A DNA stretch of 51,438 nt from Planctomicrobium piriforme. Its GTDB lineage: Bacteria > Planctomycetota > Planctomycetia > Planctomycetales > Planctomycetaceae. Shown here one piece after another: positions 8,803-18,364 of this stretch. A model generated the notes under the pieces. That model worked only from the letters and a program-made list of their open reading frames with translations. It did not search any database and had not been told where the DNA came from. Position 1 is the stretch's first letter. Each line of letters begins with the position of its first letter. The position numbers and the translations under genes are program-made. The stretch lies in NCBI GenBank assembly GCA_945861445.1, contig CAMAVF010000004.1:1-51438 (forward strand), in the 5' to 3' direction.

Positions 8803-11800
8803 CTACGCGTGCGGACTGGTTTCGACGTGGGGAATCGGCTCAACCTCGGGGTGCAACTCAAACCGGGGCAACAAGCGAATCTCTTCGGCAAACAACACCG
8901 GCAGATCTTCGCCGGCCTGTTCGGCCTCCCATGCTTCAACCCAGCGGCGCCACGAGATCGAGTTCATATTGTAGAGCAACGCGCGTGAGTCCAGATCGGG
9001 TAGCTGGTATTCGCGAGCGACCCGGCGGGGACGCGGAGAGATCAGGCGGCGATCATCCAGATAGTAACGGACTTCCACGTCAAACGCCTTGTCGGGCCAC
9101 ACCACCAGACCCTGGTCCGAAATGTCGTACCGGATGTCGCGGGGTGCGAATTGCGACAGGATCTGTTCGCGGATCAGATCGACCCCGCCGATCTTATAGA
9201 TTCCGGCCAGCGCCAGCTTCAGGCAGGTCAATTGTGGTTCTGTCAGTTTCCACACCCATCCCGCTGCCGGCAGGCTGGCCAGTAACCAACCCGACTGCTC
9301 CTCGAACGCCAACCGCAGGGGTGGCCCGGGCAGTGCCGGACAATGGATGTCGATGCGCAGGCTGTTCGAGGCCGTTTCGACGTGGGATAACTCCAACTTC
9401 AATCCGGCCCAGCCACGGCTCTCATCCAACAGCATGAAGAAGTCACGTTCGACGAAATGACGGACCGATTCTTCGACGTGATGCAGCTTCTCGATACACA
9501 CGGCTTTCGCATTTTTCCAGCGTTTTAAATGAGCCTTGCGTTCGGCGCGGCGTAATTTGCTGTAGAGCTTGGGCAAAGTTCCCGAATGCAATCCCGGTTT
9601 CATCAGGCGGATCAGTGTTTCGCCGTGCGAACCGATCCTCGCCGGGAGCAGCCGTTTCGAACGATTCGCCGCGAACAACCGCCAGTTCTCTTTCAGTTCC
9701 CAGACGATGAACCCGCACGCCCCAGGCAGCGTTAGAACGATCATCCCAGCGAGAGTTCCAGCGGTGGCAAAACTGAAATGGAACCCCTTATGAAATACAG
9801 TCGTCAACGGTCCCGTCATGGTCGTGAAGATGATCTTGTGGGCCACCGTCACGACAGGAAAATGCTTGATCGGATTGAATTGCGGTTCGATCAGCAAGTT
9901 GACGGCAAACCGCACGACGAACGTCACCGCGCCCCAGATGACTCCCAACAGGGCTTTCGCGATCAGCGTCAAGTCCGACTCGCCACTCTTGAACCGCAAC
10001 CATTCGTCGACGGCGTACAGCAAACGCTCGATGAATTCCAGGACCCGTTTGAACGTGTCCATGATCAGCTCGAACAGCGACAGCAGGAACCGGACGCCGA
10101 TCCGGTGAAGCAACCGCAATACGTATTCGGACGAGACCTCTTCGAGGTCACGTCCCATCCGTGAATTCAGGATGATGCACAGCGCCAGCCCCATGATGGC
10201 CGTGCTGATCCCCCAACTGTTCCAACTGGAATAGAAGGGCATGATCACGAGACTCAGCGCGACAGTCGCGACCAGCGGCAGCAGGAATACCTGGCGGAAA
10301 AAGACCACCGGCTGACTGCGCAGAATGCGTTGTACTATCGGCAGCTTGACCAGCCACAGGGGCGTGTCATAGAGCGACACGCGTAAGATTCTCCACGCGA
10401 GACGCAGTAATTCGACCACACCCTTCCGAAAGGCCGAAACGTGCATCAGGGCCATCAAGAAGAGACCCAGCCCCACAAACGTGGGCCAGGTCATGAAGAT
10501 CTTGCCATGGCTGACGTGTGCTGCCGCTTCAGTGGCCACCGCATGCAGCGTCGGATCACTGGTGGCAGCCACGGTCGATTGGGGGATCAATCCGGAAACG
10601 GCATGGACGAGGTGATCGAGACCCTCCAGGATGACAACGGCGCCGCCAAATGGAATGGCGATGTATTGGGTAATGAACCGGCCATATCGCGTGCCAAACG
10701 CCAGGGAACTCAGACGCTGCAGCCAGCGCATGTAGAATTCCGCCGGGTTGTAAACCCCATCCAGCTTGCGCGACAGCTCGCGGTCGGCACGCAACAACTG
10801 GTCGCCACGCAGGAACTGTTGCCAAGTCTCCAGATCAGACACTTTGAGATTGTTGCGTGAAATCGAATCTCGCAGATTACCGATTGTCAGAAATCCGCGG
10901 TGAACGACGACATCACTCAGCTCTTCAATCAGCTTCCGCCGGGAGACTCGTTCCGGCAAATTCTGCGGTTCGAGACCAACCGTCTGCAGTGCTTCACCGA
11001 CCAGTGGACGGAGACGGTTGCGGAGCTGTTCCTCGGCGGATTTCGCTGCGGAATGGAGCAGCCGCGACAGAATTTCCCGCTGGGCCGGTGCGAGATTGGT
11101 CGTCGGAATTCTGCCCGTGGCACTGCGGAGGTGCTTGGACATCAGCACCTCCCGTTGATTCGGCAACGGGCGGCGCAGTGGCTGTCGTCCCAGTGAGCGT
11201 GCCCAGCCGATCAGATCGACTACGGAAACTTCGCGCTCATGATCGACACAGACCTTTTGCAGATCAAACAACAGCCGGGCATCGTTGTTCCAAAACCCGA
11301 GCAGCGCATTGCGGACGAGCAATCCGAGCGACGAGTGCCAGTCACGGGCGTCTTTGTCGTCAAAGACCAGTGCTCCACGCAAGCGTTCCGTCAGCCGAGT
11401 GATCTCGGAATCGACCAGTTCCAGGATTTGGGGTTGTGCGGCCGGCGGCGCATAGCGGCAGGCTTGTGTCCGCAGGATGGCCGCCCGGACCGAGTTTCCC
11501 GTCGCGGCCAGCTTCTCTGCTCGCTTAAGCAAACCCTCCATGATCCGTTCAGCGCGTCGCGATCCGGTCTTGACCTTGCGGCTGGCAGGAATCGGCACCG
11601 CGACCGGACTCGCAGGCTCCAATTCGACAACACTTACGGGTAATGCGGGGGCGATCGCGGCCGGCAGACGCGTCTGATCGAACAATTCATCGAAGTCCAG
11701 ATCCTCGCGGATGATCTCGTCGATCAAATCGAAGTTATGGACGGACGGGAAATACGAATGCCGCCAGCCGGGCGAAAACTTACGTAATTCGCAATAAACG

Positions 11801-12321
11801 GCGGCAAATTCGGTATAGATCTCGATCGGATCCTGTTGTGGAAACAGAAAGTTCTCGCGTCTCAGGACGGCGCGTATCTCATCAAATTCCGACTGGCCGA
11901 TGCGGTCAATCCGCAGGCGAATGGTCGCCAGCGTCAATTTATTCCGAGCCACCAGGTCGTCCAGAAAACGATGCACGCGTGCGTGGAACAGCATCCGCCA
12001 GATGTAGGTCTGCAACGCAGCGGAAGTCAGTTCGGGCAGATCGTCCCGATCGGGCCGTGCAATCAGGGTGACTTGCTCGGGAATCCTCTGGACTTGTTCG
12101 ACCCCCAATTCGTCGGGAGCCACAAATCTCAGCAGTTGATCACGCGAGATGACATAGCACTTGCGGTGCGGGACGTGCCAACTCAGTCCCGTCACCTCGC
12201 GCAGCTTTAAAATCAGCCGTCGCAGAATCCGGGGCAAGACTAGATATGCAGACGAATCGACCTGCTGCAGAGCCTGTTGGCCTTCTGCCAGTACCGCTTC
12301 AGAAATGTCGTCCTGTGCCAA
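8803..12321 (-). CDS. very large membrane protein of unknown function
   Basis: I do not recognise this 1172-residue protein. Residues 1 to about 545 are soluble and charged, with several helical, arginine-rich stretches (for example VSRRKLIEELSDVVVHRGFL). A membrane region follows with hydrophobic segments near residues 550-575, 607-630, 670-720, 782-812 and 848-876. The last 290 residues are soluble again. The only usable start is TTG at 12321: an in-frame stop lies nine bases upstream and AGGA precedes it by seven bases. No enzyme motif is apparent. It is last in a minus-strand run after a metallophosphoesterase, 199 bases downstream of it, so co-transcription is possible but not shown. Confidence 0.8.
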   Translation of the reverse strand: MAQDDISEAVLAEGQQALQQVDSSAYLVLPRILRRLILKLREVTGLSWHVPHRKCYVISRDQLLRFVAPDELGVEQVQRIPEQVTLIARPDRDDLPELTSAALQTYIWRMLFHARVHRFLDDLVARNKLTLATIRLRIDRIGQSEFDEIRAVLRRENFLFPQQDPIEIYTEFAAVYCELRKFSPGWRHSYFPSVHNFDLIDEIIREDLDFDELFDQTRLPAAIAPALPVSVVELEPASPVAVPIPASRKVKTGSRRAERIMEGLLKRAEKLAATGNSVRAAILRTQACRYAPPAAQPQILELVDSEITRLTERLRGALVFDDKDARDWHSSLGLLVRNALLGFWNNDARLLFDLQKVCVDHEREVSVVDLIGWARSLGRQPLRRPLPNQREVLMSKHLRSATGRIPTTNLAPAQREILSRLLHSAAKSAEEQLRNRLRPLVGEALQTVGLEPQNLPERVSRRKLIEELSDVVVHRGFLTIGNLRDSISRNNLKVSDLETWQQFLRGDQLLRADRELSRKLDGVYNPAEFYMRWLQRLSSLAFGTRYGRFITQYIAIPFGGAVVILEGLDHLVHAVSGLIPQSTVAATSDPTLHAVATEAAAHVSHGKIFMTWPTFVGLGLFLMALMHVSAFRKGVVELLRLAWRILRVSLYDTPLWLVKLPIVQRILRSQPVVFFRQVFLLPLVATVALSLVIMPFYSSWNSWGISTAIMGLALCIILNSRMGRDLEEVSSEYVLRLLHRIGVRFLLSLFELIMDTFKRVLEFIERLLYAVDEWLRFKSGESDLTLIAKALLGVIWGAVTFVVRFAVNLLIEPQFNPIKHFPVVTVAHKIIFTTMTGPLTTVFHKGFHFSFATAGTLAGMIVLTLPGACGFIVWELKENWRLFAANRSKRLLPARIGSHGETLIRLMKPGLHSGTLPKLYSKLRRAERKAHLKRWKNAKAVCIEKLHHVEESVRHFVERDFFMLLDESRGWAGLKLELSHVETASNSLRIDIHCPALPGPPLRLAFEEQSGWLLASLPAAGWVWKLTEPQLTCLKLALAGIYKIGGVDLIREQILSQFAPRDIRYDISDQGLVVWPDKAFDVEVRYYLDDRRLISPRPRRVAREYQLPDLDSRALLYNMNSISWRRWVEAWEAEQAGEDLPVLFAEEIRLLPRFELHPEVEPIPHVETSPHA

Positions 12322-12451
12322 GACCCGATCCTATGAGTTTCACGCCGGTGGCTGTTCCGCCACAATTTGAGGAAAAGATCATCCGGGGGAGCGCGTCGCC
12401 AGTATAGCATTTGGCAGGGAGTGCGTTGAGGTGGAATTGGTCAGGGAGAAC

Positions 12452-12522
12452 GACGAATGACGAAATCCGATTGTCAAAAGTATGACGAATGACCAAGCTT
12501 GAAATCTCGACATTCGTCATTC
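12452..12522. repeat. GACGAATGAC repeat cluster with inverted copy
   Basis: The word GACGAATGAC occurs at about 12452-12461 and again at about 12484-12493, and its complement (ATTCGTCATTC) lies at 12512-12522, reaching the metallophosphoesterase stop codon. The unit is short and imperfect. It looks like a decayed intergenic repeat. Confidence 0.5.
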
Positions 12523-13180
12523 ACAGCATGCCAGTGCGATACCTGCCCTGCTCGTCCGCCTGGAAAAACTCATCAGTGAGGACGTCTAGGCACGTGAGCC
12601 AGCCGGTGCCGTAGACAAAGGTATCGATGCAGACCCACCCACGTGAGCGTGCGGGTAGGCCACTGGATTGAGGCGTGTGACCGCAGATCACTCGCTGACC
12701 GGTCGGCAAGGGGAGTTCCTGGCCCGTATAACGCGTCCAGCGCAGCCATTTTGCATGCTGTTCGGCCAAGGGAACTCCCGGCTCGAGATTCGCATGGACG
12801 AAGACTTCCGTCGCCGTTTCGTAGGTCTCCACAGCCGAACGCAGGAAATCCGCATGCTCGGCGGGCATGTTATCCAGCGAGCCCTCGTAGCAATCGAGAA
12901 CTTCCTGTCCCCCATGCATTAACCAGCCGGTATCAAAGAAGGTGCCGTCTAACACGCCAAGCAGCATCTGCTCGTGATTGCCTCGCACGAAGTGCAGTTC
13001 ACAGTATTGCTGCAACTCCAGCAACCGATCGATGACCTGCCGCGTCCCTGGTCCGCGATCCACGACGTCGCCGAGCAAGACCACGCAATCATTGGCTGCG
13101 AGCTGGAGTTGCACCAACAGGGTATCCAGAGCCGTATCGCAGCCGTGAATATCTCCCAGAGCCAAGATGCGACCACTCAC
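12521..13180 (-). CDS. calcineurin-like metallophosphoesterase (PrpA/ApaH-like serine/threonine phosphatase)
   Basis: The 219-residue protein shows all metal-binding motifs of the PPP phosphatase family: GDIHG near residue 9, GDVVDRG near 37, RGNHE near 65, and the later CGHTPQ. These bind a dinuclear metal centre. Bacterial relatives dephosphorylate phosphoserine/threonine proteins or hydrolyse diadenosine tetraphosphate; sequence alone does not separate these. It lacks a signal peptide. The start is a GTG at 13180 with an AAGG somewhat far upstream; it places GDIHG at the usual distance from the N-terminus. Confidence 0.88.
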   Translation of the reverse strand: MSGRILALGDIHGCDTALDTLLVQLQLAANDCVVLLGDVVDRGPGTRQVIDRLLELQQYCELHFVRGNHEQMLLGVLDGTFFDTGWLMHGGQEVLDCYEGSLDNMPAEHADFLRSAVETYETATEVFVHANLEPGVPLAEQHAKWLRWTRYTGQELPLPTGQRVICGHTPQSSGLPARSRGWVCIDTFVYGTGWLTCLDVLTDEFFQADEQGRYRTGML

Positions 13181-13236
13181 GAACCGTCAACCTTTCAACC
13201 TAGACTGGCACCAGATGCGAAAAAACGGAAATCTAT

Positions 13237-13408
13237 CTCCCCTCGCCTCGGTACTCCGGGGAGAGGGGTCGGGGGTGAGGGGAACGATCTACCATGAACG
13301 CTGGGTACGGAATTTGACGGAAAATGTTGTTGAATGACGCAATTGCAATGACGCTCGCAGAGCCCCTCACCCCCCTCCCCTCTCCGCGGAGTACCGAGGC
13401 GAGGGGAG
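13237..13408. repeat. 46-base inverted repeat (CTCCCCTCGCCTCGGTACTC family)
   Basis: Left arm 13237-13282 begins CTCCCCTCGCCTCGGTACTC and ends GGGGGTGAGGGG. The right arm 13363-13408 is its reverse complement with about three mismatches. The 80-base centre is not coding. The GC-rich unit occupies the whole gap between the metallophosphoesterase and the SMP-30 gene. Confidence 0.85.
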
Positions 13409-13484
13409 CGAATTCATCCGCGGGGGCGGCGCTTAGACCGTCGACGCTGCCCCATTGCAGAGCCGCTCCAACCACACGTCCGCG

Positions 13485-14375
13485 CTACTTACCCTTGCCA
13501 GAATACCTTACCCCAGTCGCCTGAGTCTCCCGCCTAAAAACCTTGTCGCCTGCAGTCACATACAACACGTTCAATTTCGGCCCGCCGAAGCACACATTGG
13601 ACAACGGCCGATCACGCAGAGGCTTCGCAATCACGCCCCCCATCCGGCCGGTTGGATCAAACATTTGCAGACCGGCACGCGTTGTCACGTAAAGCCGTCC
13701 GATCGAATCCACCGTCATGCCATCAGATCCTGGGCCCACCTGGCCAAGCACCATCCGTAATGGACCATAGTAGCGTTCCTTATATTTCAGACTGCCGTCG
13801 GCTTCCACTCGAAATGTCCACAGGGCGGGTTCCTGGCTTTCCGTGACGACGAGTGTCCCTTCGTCAGGCGTCAGGATCAGACCGTTCGGCTTGATCCCCT
13901 CAGCGACCACGCGTTTCTCGCGCTGGGGATTGATGTACCACACGCGGCCCCCCGGCGGATCGGTTACAAAAATGCCCCCTTTGGAACCGACCACCAGATC
14001 GTTGGAATCGATCTCGTCGGCGATCGTTTCCACCTTCCCTGTATCATCAAAGGCGACGATTTTCCGCGATCCACTCTGGCAACCGTACAGCTTGCCGTCC
14101 GGGCCAAACATCAGGCCGTTCGTCTTCTGCGAGTTGTCGACGAAGACGGTGACCTTGCCTTCCAGATCAATCTTGTGAATCTTGCTTTCGGGGATGTCGG
14201 TGAAATACACCTGTCCCTTGACATCCACCGCCGGGCCTTCCGTAAACTTGTGACCTTCGCTGACCAGTTCCCAACCCTTGCCCTCCAGCAACACGCCGCT
14301 GAGGGGCAGATCCTGGCCATACGCGAGGCTCGACGTGAGCAGCCAGACGGTTCCGAGACACCACGTGCGCAACAT
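13485..14375 (-). CDS. exported SMP-30/gluconolactonase family protein
   Basis: The 296-residue product begins with a signal peptide (WCLGTVWLLTSSLAYG, cleavage probably before QDLPL). The rest is an SMP-30/gluconolactonase-like six-bladed propeller: FTEGPAVDVKGQVYFTD holds the first metal-binding glutamate, KTNGLMFGPDGKLYG, EIDSNDLVV and GIKPNGLILTPDEGTLVVTE follow, and GPGSDGMTVDSIGRLYVTT carries the usual aspartate. Family members hydrolyse sugar lactones or act as strictosidine-synthase-like hydrolases; the periplasmic substrate is unknown. A GGAG lies eight bases before the ATG. It follows the WD40 gene on the same strand by 103 bases. Confidence 0.88.
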   Translation of the reverse strand: MLRTWCLGTVWLLTSSLAYGQDLPLSGVLLEGKGWELVSEGHKFTEGPAVDVKGQVYFTDIPESKIHKIDLEGKVTVFVDNSQKTNGLMFGPDGKLYGCQSGSRKIVAFDDTGKVETIADEIDSNDLVVGSKGGIFVTDPPGGRVWYINPQREKRVVAEGIKPNGLILTPDEGTLVVTESQEPALWTFRVEADGSLKYKERYYGPLRMVLGQVGPGSDGMTVDSIGRLYVTTRAGLQMFDPTGRMGGVIAKPLRDRPLSNVCFGGPKLNVLYVTAGDKVFRRETQATGVRYSGKGK

Positions 14376-14451
14376 CGGCGAAGCTCCAGGTGAGTGGTAC
14401 TGAGCAGCAAGCAGGAGACAGTACAGTCTTCCTCCTTATAATCGCTTGTAG

Positions 14452-14470
14452 CCAACGCTGCCAGCGTCGG
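14452..14470. repeat. GACGCTGCCAGCGTC-type short palindrome, copy 1
   Basis: The 19-base CCAACGCTGCCAGCGTCGG matches, with one change, the perfect palindrome at 45791-45809. Both are intergenic and flanked by TAGCC/TGGCC words. Confidence 0.6.
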
Positions 14471-14478
14471 CCACGAGG

Positions 14479-15474
14479 TTAAGGAGCTTCCAGATGCAGC
14501 GTGCCGGCAGAATCGACTTCCGCAATCAATTCTTTCCCCGGCCAGACGGCGAACACCAACGAATCCGATCGACAGACACGATCGCGAATGATCGTCGAAG
14601 TGCTCACATTCCAGATCCTGAGCTGACCATCCCAGCAACTGGAGGCCACGTCCAAACCGTACCAGCCGATGTCGGCCACGCCGTCGGGATGAGTCAACGT
14701 GCCGATGGAGTTCCCCGAATCGGCTTGCCAGACCTTGACCGTGTTGTCCCAACTGCCCGAGGCGATCCGGCTGCCGTCCGGTGAGAATGCCACGCAACTG
14801 ATTTCATGCTGATGAGCGGCCACAGTCTTGGTGACGGCTCGAGTTCCTGCATCGTGCCAGATCAATTGATGGTCGACACCCGCAGTGATGAACCACTTCC
14901 CACCAGGGTGATAACGCACGACCTTGACGATTCCCTTATGCCCCGCTGCCACGGCGGCACGTTCCGGCTTCTGCAGGTTCATCCACCAGAGCTCGCCATT
15001 GGCCAGACTCGCCAGCAATTCCGGCTGGTTGGGATGCACGGCCACCGACACGACCGGCGCGGCGAACTTCGGCAGCTTGCCGCCGCGGGTCGACTTGATG
15101 TTGAAGGCCAGGACGTGTTCTTCAAAGCCGCCAGCGAACAATGTCTTGCCATCTCCTTCCCAGGCCAAATCATTCAACGGCCACTGACTCGGCAACTTCA
15201 CCGGCACTTCACGTTTCGTCGCCGTCTCCCACAGACGGACTCGACCGTCAGAGAATGCCGCGGCCAGATACATCGTCCCGCGTTCAGGACTGAAGGCGAC
15301 GCGGTTGGCTCGGGGAACCGACTCCTTGGCCGTATAAACCGGAGCCACTGGGCGTCGCTGATACCAGACAACGACCGCCGCGATCAACAGAAACAAACCC
15401 GTTCCCAACCACAGCGCGCGGACTGTTCCGGGCTTCCACCTTCGCCGGGCCGTGACCTCAATCTCGGGTTCCAT
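14479..15474 (-). CDS. membrane-anchored WD40-repeat protein
   Basis: The product of about 331 residues has a short basic N-terminus, one membrane segment (LWLGTGLFLLIAAVVVWY) and then a beta-propeller made of WD40 units. The clearest units read HEISCVAFSPDGSRIASGSW followed by DNTVKVW, and GIVKVVRYHPGGKWFITAG; others are more divergent. It should project from the cytoplasmic membrane and serve as a protein-binding scaffold; no partner is identified. The ATG at 15474 is chosen; an in-frame TTG at 15489 is possible but has no better binding site. It starts 43 bases after the PSD1 gene stop on the same strand, so the two may be co-transcribed. Confidence 0.85.
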   Translation of the reverse strand: MEPEIEVTARRRWKPGTVRALWLGTGLFLLIAAVVVWYQRRPVAPVYTAKESVPRANRVAFSPERGTMYLAAAFSDGRVRLWETATKREVPVKLPSQWPLNDLAWEGDGKTLFAGGFEEHVLAFNIKSTRGGKLPKFAAPVVSVAVHPNQPELLASLANGELWWMNLQKPERAAVAAGHKGIVKVVRYHPGGKWFITAGVDHQLIWHDAGTRAVTKTVAAHQHEISCVAFSPDGSRIASGSWDNTVKVWQADSGNSIGTLTHPDGVADIGWYGLDVASSCWDGQLRIWNVSTSTIIRDRVCRSDSLVFAVWPGKELIAEVDSAGTLHLEAP

Positions 15475-15517
15475 CCGTGCGCCACGCAATTCTCAAACGG
15501 GTTGTCTTACGGAACAA

Positions 15518-18136
15518 TCAATCGACAAACACAAATTCATTCGCCATCAGCAACACTTGAGCATACCGTTCCCAGACCGGCAGCGGATTCGGTGGCGGTC
15601 CCTGAAAGTCGGCTTGGGAATTCCACTCGCTCTGCTGGTTGGGCACGGACGGCTCCAGCCGCAGTTTGCAGGTCCACTCGAACGAGTCGTGATTGGGGTT
15701 CGACCGGCAGTCGGTGTAGAAATCGATCTGATCGCCCGTTTGGACGGCGAGACCGTCCACCTTGGTCCCGGTGTCGGATTTTTGAGCCGTCCATTCGCCT
15801 GCGACTCCACTGCGATTGGAAATCACGCGGCTCAAGACGCCGTCCCCTTCCTTGCCCGGATGTTTCAATCGTCCGCGGACCGACAACGTACCGTCGCGTG
15901 GTGCGGTCCAGCGGCGAATGACGGCATGGTGCAAATCATTCCCCGGATGTCCGCCCCCGGCATTGAGCGAGACCCAGCCGATCTGCGGGTCGGGCAACTG
16001 ATTCTGACCCTGCCAGGCCGCCCCCGTCCATTTGGGGATCGCATTAAAAACCTTCAGGCGGTTGTTTGCTGCATCAAACTCACCGTAGCCATATTGCCAC
16101 GGCGCAGCCGCTACTGCTATCACCGGCGTCTCCTGAGCGGCTCGGATGTATGCAGCACCCAACTCCAGCTCACGAGGACTCGGCGAGCGCGAGTAAATCA
16201 ACTGGTACAGCAGTCGGATTCGTTCATTCACATCACTGACGGCAGCGACTTCAGGTCGATTTGCCAACTGCGTTAGTGTCTCCATCAAGAAGGGGCTGTT
16301 TAGCATAAACAACGCCTGTTGAGGCACCGTGGTGGTAAATCGTTGCGGCGTGTGAGCGTCGGGGCTGGCCAGGTCAAATGTGCGGAACAGTCCCGGCAGG
16401 TTCTGGCGGTCAATAAACCCATAGAGCGTCCGCCGCTTGGGAAAGGGTGTGGCTTCCAATTGAACTGGAGGTCCGCCAACCGTCGGGTCCAATTGGCCAG
16501 ACACGGCGAGCAAATTGTCGCGCAGTCCTTCGAACTCCAGCCGTCGACGATTCATCTTCCATACCAGCCGGTTTTCGGAGTCAGTCTTTTCCGCTTCAGG
16601 ACGGGAAAAGCTCGTCTGTTGATAAGTGGCAGACAACAGAATGCGGCGGTGAAGTTGCTTGATCGACCATTGCGAATCCATGAATCTGCGGGCCAGATCA
16701 TCCAGCAATTCCGGATGGGTCGGGGTCGAACTCCGCAGACCAAAATCACTGGGAGTATTCACCAGGCCCGCTCCGAGGTAGTGAGCCCACACGCGATTGA
16801 CGAAGACTCGGGCGGTGAGCGGATTGTCCGTATTCGTAATGGCCTGCGCGAGCTCCAGCCGGCCGCTCCCTTTTTCAAAGGTCTTGCGTTGTTCTCCCGC
16901 GACGGCCAACAGGAAGCGGCGCGGCGTTTCCGCACCACGATTTCCCGAATTGCCGCGGACAAACACCTGCACATTATGCGGCTTCGCCGAATCGACCAGC
17001 CGGAGCGGATAGGTGCCATCTTTCGGCTCGTCCGAGCTGGCGAAGACACCGTACAACGAATAGTAATCCTGCGTCGGAATCGGATCGAACTTATGATCGT
17101 GACATCGGGCGCAGTTCACCGTCAGTCCCATGGTGCCGCGCATCACGACATCAATCCGGTCATCAATGATGTCATTGATGTTGTTGAGAAACCGCCGGCC
17201 GAGCGTCAGGAAACCCATTGCAGCCAGATTACTCTGATCGGCCGGGGTGACCAGTTGATCGGCTGCAATCTGCTGCATCAGGAACTGATCGTAGGGAAGG
17301 TCGGCATTCAATGCTTTCACGACCCAGTCGCGGTAGGTATAGGCTTGCGGGTAGTTGCGATCCTCTTGAAAGACGTACCCCTTCGTATCCGCGTACCGGG
17401 CGACGTCCAACCAATGGCGGGCCCAGCGTTCTCCATAATGCGGCGAGGCCAGCAGGCGATCCACCACGAGTTCAAACGCATCGGGGCGGGTGTCTTGCTC
17501 GAACGCCTGGACTTCGGCAAAAGTCGGGGGCAGCCCAATCACGTCGAAATACGCACGCCTCAACAAGGTGCGGCGATCAGCCTTCGGTGACGGCGTCAGC
17601 CCCTGTTCTTCCAGCTTGGCGAGGATGAAATAGTCAATTTCGTTCTGCGTCCATCCCGCATTCTTGACCGCAGGTATTGCGGGTTGGCGAACGGGTTGCA
17701 ATGACCAATGGCTCTTCCAGGCCAGTGGATCATTTTTCACTCCGCCGGCAGGAACAACCGCCGGCCAGGCGGCGCCCTGTTTGATCCATTCGGCCAGAAT
17801 ATCGATCGACTCCTGCGGCAACTTCGCCTTGGGAGGCATTTTCAATTCGTCCTCATAACGCACGGCATGCATGAGACGGCTGTCGTCGGGACGACCGGGC
17901 ATCAGTGCCGGACCGTTGTCGGTTCCCTTCAGCAAAAACTCACGCGAGTCGACACGCAACCCACCCCGTTGCTTCTTCTCGCCGTGACACTCATAGCAAT
18001 GGTCAACCAGCAGCGGCCGGACCTTCTTCTCAAAGAATTCCAAGGCGGCCGGGGTTGGCGGTTCTTCAGCGAAAGAATGCCCGATGGCACAACAGAAGAC
18101 AGCCAATGCAATCAAGAGAATACGAAAAACCGACAT
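15518..18136 (-). CDS. exported PSD1/planctomycete cytochrome C protein with DUF1549 and DUF1553
   Basis: The 872-residue product has a signal peptide (MSVFRILLIALAVFCCAIG), then a cytochrome-like domain with a single haem motif CYECHGE, and the distal motif DELKMPPKAKLP. DUF1549 follows (LLRRAYFDVIGLPPTFAEV, then YGERWARHWLDVARYADT), and the C-terminal half contains DUF1553 (ARVFVNRVWAHYLGAGLV, TPTHPELLDDLA, then VPQQALFMLNSPF). This is a hallmark family of Planctomycetes, exported and of unproven function, usually paired with a DUF1501 protein. The partner here (21195-22607) is 3 kb away on the other strand. The ATG at 18136 is preferred over one 72 bases upstream because the signal peptide begins there and AGGA lies ten bases before it. 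Confidence 0.92.
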   Translation of the reverse strand: MSVFRILLIALAVFCCAIGHSFAEEPPTPAALEFFEKKVRPLLVDHCYECHGEKKQRGGLRVDSREFLLKGTDNGPALMPGRPDDSRLMHAVRYEDELKMPPKAKLPQESIDILAEWIKQGAAWPAVVPAGGVKNDPLAWKSHWSLQPVRQPAIPAVKNAGWTQNEIDYFILAKLEEQGLTPSPKADRRTLLRRAYFDVIGLPPTFAEVQAFEQDTRPDAFELVVDRLLASPHYGERWARHWLDVARYADTKGYVFQEDRNYPQAYTYRDWVVKALNADLPYDQFLMQQIAADQLVTPADQSNLAAMGFLTLGRRFLNNINDIIDDRIDVVMRGTMGLTVNCARCHDHKFDPIPTQDYYSLYGVFASSDEPKDGTYPLRLVDSAKPHNVQVFVRGNSGNRGAETPRRFLLAVAGEQRKTFEKGSGRLELAQAITNTDNPLTARVFVNRVWAHYLGAGLVNTPSDFGLRSSTPTHPELLDDLARRFMDSQWSIKQLHRRILLSATYQQTSFSRPEAEKTDSENRLVWKMNRRRLEFEGLRDNLLAVSGQLDPTVGGPPVQLEATPFPKRRTLYGFIDRQNLPGLFRTFDLASPDAHTPQRFTTTVPQQALFMLNSPFLMETLTQLANRPEVAAVSDVNERIRLLYQLIYSRSPSPRELELGAAYIRAAQETPVIAVAAAPWQYGYGEFDAANNRLKVFNAIPKWTGAAWQGQNQLPDPQIGWVSLNAGGGHPGNDLHHAVIRRWTAPRDGTLSVRGRLKHPGKEGDGVLSRVISNRSGVAGEWTAQKSDTGTKVDGLAVQTGDQIDFYTDCRSNPNHDSFEWTCKLRLEPSVPNQQSEWNSQADFQGPPPNPLPVWERYAQVLLMANEFVFVD

Positions 18137-18245
18137 CAGCAACGGATCCTGTTCCAAACTCGAATGGAAGGAATAGTAAGTGGCGGGATCATCTCGAAGT
18201 TTTGCCATTGTATATCGAGCATGCTAATGCGGGCTATCCCGCCGC

Positions 18246-18273
18246 GTAGCCTGACTCTGGAGAGTCAGGCTAC
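18246..18273. repeat. perfect 12-base hairpin (TAGCCTGACTC)
   Basis: GTAGCCTGACTC at 18246-18257 pairs exactly with its complement at 18262-18273 across the four-base loop TGGA. It lies between divergent genes and has no T run, so it is more likely a REP-like repeat than a terminator. Confidence 0.7.
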
Positions 18274-18364
18274 GAAATCTCATGAATTTCGGGTCTGTAC
18301 TTGAATGCATTCTCCGTACGGTCAATCATGTGCTGGACACTCACTGACCAAGGAGCGAAATCAC

